5,146 nucleotides of DNA from Proteobacteria bacterium UBA2133 (GTDB lineage Bacteria; Pseudomonadota; Gammaproteobacteria; Arenicellales; UBA868), in NCBI GenBank assembly GCA_002327725.1, contig DCXP01000008.1, positions 1 through 5,146 on the forward strand, written 5' to 3'. The translations under genes were made by a program, and so were the position numbers. This document shows positions 1 through 5,146 of the stretch, in pieces (position 1 is the stretch's first letter; each line of letters begins with the position of its first letter). The notes under the pieces were generated by a model that saw nothing but the letters and a program-made list of their open reading frames with translations, ran no database searches and was not told where the DNA came from.

Positions 1-37
1 CCGGTGTGCTCCCCAGCCCAGGAACCGGGCCCCCCGG
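1..37. other. Short non-coding edge downstream of the asnB-like gene
   Basis: These bases lie 3' of the asnB-like stop and are too few to assign. On the minus strand there is a GGGGAG purine block (complement of positions 9-14) about 8 bases from the window edge. This could be a ribosome binding site for another minus-strand gene starting just outside the window, which would make the asnB-like gene part of a longer operon. Equally, one plus-strand frame is open from the edge to a TGA at 42-44, so the tail of a convergent gene cannot be excluded. Both readings are inference. Confidence 0.2.
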
Positions 38-38
38 T
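24..38 (-). repeat. Small GC-rich hairpin at the asnB-like stop codon
   Basis: ACCGGG (24-29) and CCCGGT (33-38) form a perfect 6-bp inverted repeat with a CCC loop, touching the last base of the TGA stop (38-40). No T-run follows on the minus strand, so it does not meet the pattern of an intrinsic terminator. It may be a chance GC palindrome or a weak 3' RNA structure. Confidence 0.3.
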
Positions 39-1966
39 CAATGACCCATCATCTGATCGGTCAACTCCCGCATCTCCTCCACGGAGATATTTTCAAAGTA
101 CATCCGGTGCCACAGCTCGAGGTTGAGCAGGATCCAAAGCCTGAAATTGTGATCCACTTTTCCGCTGAGATGTTCATCGAGCAGCATCTGTATGGTGCTT
201 CCATCAAAAATCCCGGCCGCAACAAAACGGGACTCGGCGAACAGGTTCCGCAGAAAGTCCCTGAGGTCGTTTCGCAGCCACAGTGCGATCGGAAAACCAA
301 AACCCTGTTTCTCGCGGTACACCAGTTCCCGGGGCAGATAACGGGCAGAGACCGATCGCAGAATATGCTTAAGCTTCATGCCCTTGAGTTTCATCCGCCC
401 GGGAATCGCCGCCGCATACTCCACCAGGCGGTGGTCTACCAGCGGAGAGCGGTTCTCCAGAGAGTGCGCCATACACATGCGGTCTGCGATCACGAGCAGG
501 TGGTCGGGCATCCGGGTCATGAGATCTGTGTAGAGCATGCGGTCTACCAGCTCGTTGACATTGTGCGCATCAAAGTGTGTCAGGATTTTTTCCCGTGAGT
601 CCTGTGCGTCAAAAGCGGACCGGGCCTCTTGCGTGAACAGTGAGCGCTTGGCATCGTCGGTGAAGCGCAGAAAGCTCATGCTGTGGGCGTAGCGCTCACC
701 CCGGTCCCGTAGCGACATTTCGTTCAGCCAGCGCGCCTTCTGCGCGATGGTCTTGTATTGAAAGCTGTCGGGGATAAGGCGGATCAGTCGTGCCATGACA
801 TTCTGGCGCAGCCAGCGCGGCATCACTGCGTAGTAGTCGGCCAGGCGCTGCCCGGCAAAACGGTCATAGCCGGCAAAGTTTTCATCTCCGCCGTCTCCAG
901 AGAGGGCGACTTTCACGGTGCGGCGCGCCAGTTGGGCCACCAGGTAAACGCCGACGCCGAAGGGGTCCGAGGGTTCATCCATATGATGGATCATGGCCGG
1001 GATCTTGTGGATCATGTCGGACTCGGCGACCTCTTCGTGTGCCTCCATGGCATAGCGTTCAGCGACCATTCTGGCGTAGGGAAGTTCGTTAAAGGACTGC
1101 TCTTTGACGCCGATCGAAAAGACCGGTACCGGCTGATCCTGAAGGCTCGCCATCATGGCAGAGACCGTTCCGGAATCGATGCCACCGGACAGAAAAGCGC
1201 CGACCCGGACATCACTCAGCATGTGTGACTCAACGGTTTCGAGCAAGGTCTGGTGCAGACCCTCTTCGATGTCTTTTTCTGACCCGGAATGTTTTTTCAG
1301 AAAGTCGATATTCCAGTAGCGATCAACCTTGACGGTTTGGTCTTCAAAGACCAGCCGGCTTCCGGCAGGGAGTTTGCGGATGCCCTTGAAGAAAGTGAAC
1401 TCATCAGGCATGAAGCGAAGCGACATGTAGTGCCATAGCCCCTCGAGTTCCATCTTGGCCTCGATGAGTTGTGACGCCAGCAGCGCCTTTACCTCCGAGG
1501 CGAAGGAGAAGGCGCCGGACGCGGTGCTGAAAAACAGGGGTTTCTGGCCCATGTGATCACGGGCCAGCAGCAGGCGCTGGCGCGGCCGGTCCCACAGTGC
1601 AAAAGCAAACATGCCCTGCAGGTGTTTGACACAGTCATCGCCGTGTTCTTCGTAGAGGTGCAGGATCACCTCGACATCGGTGCGGGTGCGAAAGCGGTGA
1701 CCTTTTTCTATCAGCGCTTCACGCAGAGCGGGGCTGTTGTAAATCTCGCCGTTGCACACCAGCACCAGCGTCTCATCCTCGTTCAGGATCGGCTGGTGGC
1801 CGGTTTGCAGGTCAATGATGCTGAGCCGGGTCTGCGCGAGCGCCATCGCGCCATTGCGGTAAAAACCCTTATCATCCGGCCCCCGGTGCAAGAGCGTCTC
1901 GGCCATCCTTTCGATGGCGGCACGCTGCTCCGGGTCGGGACTCAGGATTCCCGCAATTCCGCACAT
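38..1966 (-). CDS. asnB: Asparagine synthase (glutamine-hydrolysing)-type amidotransferase
   Basis: Cytoplasmic class-II glutamine amidotransferase, 642 aa. The N-terminal glutaminase domain (about 2-165) frees ammonia from glutamine; the C-terminal synthetase domain (about 235-620) adenylates a carboxylate with ATP and amidates it. Visible motifs: Met-Cys2-Gly-Ile-Ala-Gly start with Cys2 as nucleophile, Arg47 in TRLSIIDL, Asn72-Gly-Glu74 in CNGEIYN, Asp97 in RTDVEV, the ATP PP-loop SGGIDS (260-265), DEPSDPF (330-336), SGDGGDENFAGYDR (356-369) and ENRSPLVDHRLVE (504-516). The start at 1966 is fixed because Cys must follow Met; an in-frame ATG 26 codons upstream would bury it. No clear Shine-Dalgarno sequence precedes it. 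It is longer than E. coli AsnB (554 aa), as is common for glycan-cluster paralogues such as the exosortase-associated amidotransferases. Substrate may be aspartate or a glycan/peptide carboxylate; the enzyme class is secure, the substrate is not. Confidence 0.95.
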   Translation of the reverse strand: MCGIAGILSPDPEQRAAIERMAETLLHRGPDDKGFYRNGAMALAQTRLSIIDLQTGHQPILNEDETLVLVCNGEIYNSPALREALIEKGHRFRTRTDVEVILHLYEEHGDDCVKHLQGMFAFALWDRPRQRLLLARDHMGQKPLFFSTASGAFSFASEVKALLASQLIEAKMELEGLWHYMSLRFMPDEFTFFKGIRKLPAGSRLVFEDQTVKVDRYWNIDFLKKHSGSEKDIEEGLHQTLLETVESHMLSDVRVGAFLSGGIDSGTVSAMMASLQDQPVPVFSIGVKEQSFNELPYARMVAERYAMEAHEEVAESDMIHKIPAMIHHMDEPSDPFGVGVYLVAQLARRTVKVALSGDGGDENFAGYDRFAGQRLADYYAVMPRWLRQNVMARLIRLIPDSFQYKTIAQKARWLNEMSLRDRGERYAHSMSFLRFTDDAKRSLFTQEARSAFDAQDSREKILTHFDAHNVNELVDRMLYTDLMTRMPDHLLVIADRMCMAHSLENRSPLVDHRLVEYAAAIPGRMKLKGMKLKHILRSVSARYLPRELVYREKQGFGFPIALWLRNDLRDFLRNLFAESRFVAAGIFDGSTIQMLLDEHLSGKVDHNFRLWILLNLELWHRMYFENISVEEMRELTDQMMGH

Positions 1967-2128
1967 GTCGACGTTGAGTTCATCAGTGGGAGAAAAAACC
2001 AGGCCCGCCAGAATACCAACGGGGTATCCGCCGACGTGATGCAAGGGTCAGCCCGAGCAAGCAGCGCTTTTCGGACAGAACCTGATTGTACGGTCTTTTG
2101 TCCAGGTCGGACATGGGATAATCAAACG
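1967..2128. promoter_or_regulatory. Divergent intergenic region between the asnB-like gene and the flippase-propeller gene
   Basis: This 162-base spacer separates two divergently transcribed genes and must hold the promoters or leader sequences of both, unless one is read from farther upstream. I find no convincing sigma-70 pair. The best minus-strand candidate is CTGACC, then 17 bases, then GATACC (complement of about 2053 down to 2025), matching consensus at 4 and 3 positions. On the plus strand GATAAT (2117-2122) resembles a -10 box but has no -35 at a proper distance and lies only 6 bases before the ATG. A short inverted repeat ATACC/GGTAT (2013-2017 and 2023-2027, 5-base spacer) could be an operator but is near chance level. 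Neither gene has a strong ribosome binding site. Confidence 0.35.
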
Positions 2129-4216
2129 ATGTGGCAGCAACCGGGAACAAGTCTCAGTCAGAGCCTGGTGCGCCTGACCGTGGGCCTGACCCTGTCGCTG
2201 CTGTTGCTCGCGGCGCTGCTGCATGTTGTGGCACTCAGTGGCAGCGAGGTAAACCTGTCCATGGTCTTTCAGACGCTCAAGGGCGTACCCTTGGGTGTGG
2301 TCCTGCTCTATACCTTAATGCTGGCTGCGAATACCGTGCTGCGCACAGTGCGTTACCGCCTGCTTCTGAGCGCTTCGATGGGCTCTGGGAAGATATCGTT
2401 TCCGCTGCTGTTCATGGTTACCGGTGTACGCAATATGATCGTCGATCTGCTGCCCGCGCGCCTCGGAGAATTGATTTTTGTGACGATGCTGAAAAAGGCC
2501 TGCCGGGTACCGATATCGGCCGGGATCGCTACCTTGGCCCTTAGTTTTCTGCTTGATATCGTCATTCTGGTTCCGGTACTGCTGCTGGTGGGTCTGCTGC
2601 CCCTCACCGAATCGGTTCTACGTCAGGGATCATTGCCCGCGGCGCTGCTGCTCGGGGCAGTGATCACCATCGGGGCAATCGTGCTGTGGCCGGGATTGCG
2701 GGCCTTTGCCCGATGGTCCAGGGGGAAAACCCGTACATCAGGATTGCTGTATCGACTGGTATCTTTTGTCTCCGACGTCTCCGAGGCACTGACCCGGTGT
2801 CGTCAGGCGAAGATGCTCGGATCGGCGTTGGGACTTACCGCCGCGATCCGGGTATTGAAGTACGGCGGGCTGATACTGCTTTTTAACACGGTAGTGTCGA
2901 GTCCGGGGATGGCGGGCGCCGCAGCGGATGTTGCCGATGTTCTGGTCGCGCTGATCGCCTCGGAAGTGGGTGCGAGCCTGCCGGTTCCGACCCTGATGAG
3001 TTTCGGGGCCTACGAAGCCGGCGGTGCGGCTGCTTTTGTGCTGCTGGGATACCCGCTGGCGGCAGCGGTCATGGCGTTACTCACCGTGCATATTGGCAGC
3101 CAGGCACTGGATTACACGCTCGGTTGTATCTGCCTGGTCCTGTTTTTCATCATCGGGGCGGGTGACTTAGGCCATGGCAAGACAAGTCGGAGGATTTCGG
3201 CCGGACTGTGGCAGCGATGGCGTGTTGTGCTGGCGGTTGTGGCGCTGCTGTCGGCCATCGGCCTGTCAGCTTATCAGGTGGATCGGGTCAGGGCAGCCCG
3301 TTCGCAGGTGGCGCCTCCCTCGGGCGGCTTGCTGGCCGGTGTTACGGATGCCTCCGCTGATGCAGCAACCGGACTGAAGGGCTGGGTTGTATGGAGTTCG
3401 AACCGGTATGGCAGTCACGACATCCTCCGGATGCGCCTTGAAGACCGCAGCATCGATCGACTGACACAACATCCTCATACCGAAACCTTCCCGAGGATTT
3501 CCCCCGACGGCAGCCAGATCGTGTTCATGCGTTCGCGCAAGCCGTGGGTATCGTTACGCGATCTCAATGACTGGGATACTTACCTACTGGACCTGAAAAG
3601 CGGGCAGGAACAGCTTCTTGCCGAATATGCCGGAGCTCCCACCTGGTCTGCAGACGGCCGTTATGTCTACTTCCAGCGGCGGGGATCCGAGTTCATCGAG
3701 TATGCACTGGCCAGTCAGAAAGAGCGCGTGCTTTTTCGCTCAGGCGACGGAGGCATTCCCGCGGGGATAAAACTCTATGAACCGTCGTTGAGCAGCCGTT
3801 CCGGGCGGCTGGCCTCCACATGGCGCGGACCCCGGCGGATGACGGCGATTATTGACAATGATGGTTCTGTGCAGCCCGTCGGCAAGGGTTGTCAGTTGAG
3901 CTGGGCGCCCGGGGACCGGTTTGTCTACTGGGTTGATGACGGCGGGCTGATGCGAAACCGCGTCTATCGGCAAGTGCCCGGCGAAGGTGCGCCGCAAGCA
4001 TGGTTGGATCTGCCGGCCCCGTACAGCCACGAATATTTTCCGAAACTGAGTCGGGATGGCCGTTATCTCGTGCTCGGGGCCAGCGCCGGGGGCCACGAGC
4101 ATGACGTGGCTGATTATGAGATTTTTCTCTGGCCTACCCGAGCGCCTTTTGACCAGGCAGTTCGGCTGACGTTTCACAGCGGTAATGACAATTGGCCGGA
4201 CATATATATTGAATAG
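2129..4216 (+). CDS. Flippase-like membrane domain fused to a TolB/PD40-type beta-propeller
   Basis: A 695-aa inner-membrane protein. Residues about 13-345 form a polytopic domain with hydrophobic helices near 15-37, 55-72, 90-108, 130-158, 170-190, 232-254, 265-285, 297-318 and 325-345. It resembles the lysylphosphatidylglycerol synthase/flippase-like TM family (PF03706 type): PARLGE (109-114), followed by a LSFLLD segment (138-143), and a late Pro-rich SLPVPTLMSFGAYEAGG stretch (283-299). A further helix (about 363-383) and a low-complexity linker (384-416) lead to a beta-propeller (about 417-695). The first PD40 repeat is clear: SSNRYGSHDI (423-432), RLTQHP (444-449), then FPRISPDGSQIVF (454-466). 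Weaker repeats are at WSADGRYVYF (506-515), SWAPGDRFVYW (591-601) and FPKLSRDGRYLVL (637-649); a final RLT...NDNWPDIY strand probably closes the ring. There is no aminoacyltransferase (DUF2156-like) domain as in full MprF. If the flippase part follows the N-in/C-in MprF topology, the extra helix places the propeller in the periplasm (inference). Likely role is lipid or lipid-linked substrate translocation with propeller-mediated binding; substrate unknown. The ATG at 2129 is chosen because it precedes the first helix; the longer upstream open frame runs antisense to the asnB-like gene. Confidence 0.88.
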   Translation: MWQQPGTSLSQSLVRLTVGLTLSLLLLAALLHVVALSGSEVNLSMVFQTLKGVPLGVVLLYTLMLAANTVLRTVRYRLLLSASMGSGKISFPLLFMVTGVRNMIVDLLPARLGELIFVTMLKKACRVPISAGIATLALSFLLDIVILVPVLLLVGLLPLTESVLRQGSLPAALLLGAVITIGAIVLWPGLRAFARWSRGKTRTSGLLYRLVSFVSDVSEALTRCRQAKMLGSALGLTAAIRVLKYGGLILLFNTVVSSPGMAGAAADVADVLVALIASEVGASLPVPTLMSFGAYEAGGAAAFVLLGYPLAAAVMALLTVHIGSQALDYTLGCICLVLFFIIGAGDLGHGKTSRRISAGLWQRWRVVLAVVALLSAIGLSAYQVDRVRAARSQVAPPSGGLLAGVTDASADAATGLKGWVVWSSNRYGSHDILRMRLEDRSIDRLTQHPHTETFPRISPDGSQIVFMRSRKPWVSLRDLNDWDTYLLDLKSGQEQLLAEYAGAPTWSADGRYVYFQRRGSEFIEYALASQKERVLFRSGDGGIPAGIKLYEPSLSSRSGRLASTWRGPRRMTAIIDNDGSVQPVGKGCQLSWAPGDRFVYWVDDGGLMRNRVYRQVPGEGAPQAWLDLPAPYSHEYFPKLSRDGRYLVLGASAGGHEHDVADYEIFLWPTRAPFDQAVRLTFHSGNDNWPDIYIE

Positions 4217-4231
4217 GGCCGGCCATCCCTA
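4214..4231. repeat. Inverted repeat formed by the two convergent stop codons
   Basis: TAGGG (4214-4218) and CCCTA (4227-4231) are inverted copies around an 8-base centre. Each arm contains the TAG stop of one of the converging genes, and the centre overlaps the palindrome GGCCGGCC (4217-4224). Only 12 bases separate the two stops. A small bidirectional hairpin is possible, but no T-run follows on the plus strand, so terminator function is only a weak possibility. Confidence 0.25.
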
Positions 4232-5146
4232 GAGATAATCTTCCTGTTGGTACCAGCGTGCCGTCGCCCGTAAACCCTCGTCGAGGCCGACGGCAGGATG
4301 AAAGCCGATTTCCTTTTGTGCCCGGGAGATATCAAAGGCCCGGTTCTGGCGGTACCAATCGACGCGTCGCGGGAAGATGGGGGGCGTGATCCGCAGTGGC
4401 TGGCATACCTTCTCAAAAATGTGCCCGGCAAGCCATAGTGGCCAGAACGGCAGGTGGGGCGTTTTGACTTCGCGGTCCATCGCCTTTGCCACGCGCGTGA
4501 CCAGGTTTTCGATGGTCACGTATTCTTCGTCGGCGATGAGGTAAGTCCCGCCGTCGCCGACCCCGTCATTGGTGACCGCTGCCAGTGCGTCGACCAGGTT
4601 ATCGATGTAAAGCGGGTGATAAAAGACCTGACCACTGCCGAATATCGGAAAGCTACCCTTGGCGACCCGGCGGAAAATCATGCCGAAGCGTTCAGGATCG
4701 CCGGGTCCATAGATAGCCGCGGGCCGCAGGATGACGGTTTTCATCGCTTCGCTCTCGAAGCTTTTGACCAAAGGCTCGGCTTCGTATTTGGTCTGCTGGT
4801 AATAATCCGCCGGCGTGATAGGCGCGTCTTCGTCCGCGGGAGGATTGGCGACATTGCCGTGGACACCACAGGTGCTGCAATACACGAAACGGCGTACCCC
4901 GGCCGCTCGCGCTAACTCCAGAACGTTGCGGGTGCCGCCAACATTGATCTCTTGGTAATAGGTATTGGGGACATCAAGTTCACGAAATGCCGCCGCCAGA
5001 TGGTGGACGACTTTAACGCCATCGATTGCGGATCGAACCGCATCGGTATCGGTAACGCTTGCGATAACGACGGTCGCCCCCCATCGGCGAAGCTCCTCGG
5101 TCTTGATGCCTTCTTTGTAGTCCAGGGCAACGACGTCATGACCGTC
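4229..5146 (-). CDS. NAD(P)-dependent sugar epimerase/dehydratase-like protein (extended SDR), 5' end cut by the window
   Basis: The frame stays open from the TAG stop (4229-4231) to the right edge, giving 305 residues; roughly 20-30 N-terminal residues with the start and the GxxGxxG cofactor motif should lie outside. Numbering from the edge, the sequence begins in beta-2 (GHDVVALDY, 2-10), then the usual VTDTDAV (31-37), HHLAAAF (48-54, cofactor-contacting strand) and NVGGTRNVLELA (68-79). The catalytic set is intact: Ser91-Thr92 in YCSTCGVHG (89-97) and Tyr116-x-x-x-Lys120 in YYQQTK. RPAAIYGPGD follows at about 140-149, and the C-terminus has FDISRAQKEIGFHP and a closing ARWYQQ. It resembles cytoplasmic enzymes acting on nucleotide sugars, or the related 3-beta-hydroxysteroid dehydrogenase-like SDRs. 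The CST-x-GVHG form, rather than SS-x-xVYG of GalE/RmlB, points to the less characterised NAD-epimerase subgroup, so the substrate cannot be named. A GTG at 4883-4885 is an internal Val codon, not the start. It converges on the flippase-propeller gene. Confidence 0.92.
   Translation of the reverse strand, partial: DGHDVVALDYKEGIKTEELRRWGATVVIASVTDTDAVRSAIDGVKVVHHLAAAFRELDVPNTYYQEINVGGTRNVLELARAAGVRRFVYCSTCGVHGNVANPPADEDAPITPADYYQQTKYEAEPLVKSFESEAMKTVILRPAAIYGPGDPERFGMIFRRVAKGSFPIFGSGQVFYHPLYIDNLVDALAAVTNDGVGDGGTYLIADEEYVTIENLVTRVAKAMDREVKTPHLPFWPLWLAGHIFEKVCQPLRITPPIFPRRVDWYRQNRAFDISRAQKEIGFHPAVGLDEGLRATARWYQQEDYL

Noticed and set aside
41..1228. Plus-strand open frames at 41-598 and 758-1228
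   Set aside because: They are antisense to a gene with all catalytic motifs intact; the translations look like no known family and have the composition of reverse-strand shadows.
1967..2044. N-terminal extension of the asnB-like frame to an ATG at 2044
   Set aside because: It would add 26 residues ahead of the catalytic Cys2, which must be exposed at the N-terminus in class-II amidotransferases.
2086..2122. Sigma-70 promoter TTGTAC ... GATAAT for the flippase-propeller gene
   Set aside because: The spacer is 25 bases, far from the usual 16-18, and the -10-like box is only 6 bases before the ATG, leaving no room for a leader.
1553..2128. Upstream extension of the flippase-propeller frame
   Set aside because: It runs antisense through the well-supported asnB-like gene, has no family resemblance, and the ATG at 2129 directly precedes the first membrane helix.
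4883..4885. GTG as the start of the epimerase-like gene
   Set aside because: The frame continues upstream to the window edge with clear SDR sequence, including NVGGTRNV and HHLAAAF, so the GTG is an internal Val codon.
4454..5139. Plus-strand frame 4454-4915 and minus-strand frame 4912-5139
   Set aside because: Both lie in the wrong frame across the epimerase-like gene, whose own frame is open with conserved motifs throughout.
1..5146. CRISPR arrays, transposases, tRNA or rRNA genes, riboswitches
   Set aside because: No regularly spaced repeats, transposase motifs, terminal inverted repeats or recognisable RNA genes were seen; almost all of the window is accounted for by three coding regions.

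Overview
The window holds two complete genes and one gene cut by the right edge. It reads like part of a surface-glycan or envelope-modification locus in a GC-rich proteobacterium, most likely a gammaproteobacterium. That assignment rests on overall gene style and composition and is weak; no rRNA, tRNA or other taxonomic marker is present.

Layout from left to right: 38-1966 (minus) is a complete class-II glutamine amidotransferase of the asparagine synthase type (AsnB-like, 642 aa). A 162-base divergent intergenic region (1967-2128) follows. 2129-4216 (plus) is a complete 695-aa two-part protein: a polytopic membrane domain resembling the lysylphosphatidylglycerol synthase/flippase-like transmembrane family (PF03706 type), an extra membrane helix, and a C-terminal TolB/PD40-type beta-propeller. 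Its stop lies 12 bases from the stop of the next, convergent gene. 4229-5146 (minus) is an NAD(P)-dependent sugar epimerase/dehydratase-like protein (extended SDR), missing only its N-terminal start and the Rossmann glycine motif beyond the window edge.

How they may work together (inference): AsnB-like amidotransferases and extended-SDR sugar-nucleotide enzymes are frequent in O-antigen, capsule and exopolysaccharide clusters, where they build or amidate glycan precursors. A flippase-like membrane protein with a propeller outside the membrane would fit translocation or surface handling of a lipid-linked product. The middle gene is on the opposite strand from the other two, so the three do not form one operon.

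The most unusual item is the membrane-domain/beta-propeller fusion. No mobile elements, CRISPR arrays, RNA genes or strong terminators are visible.
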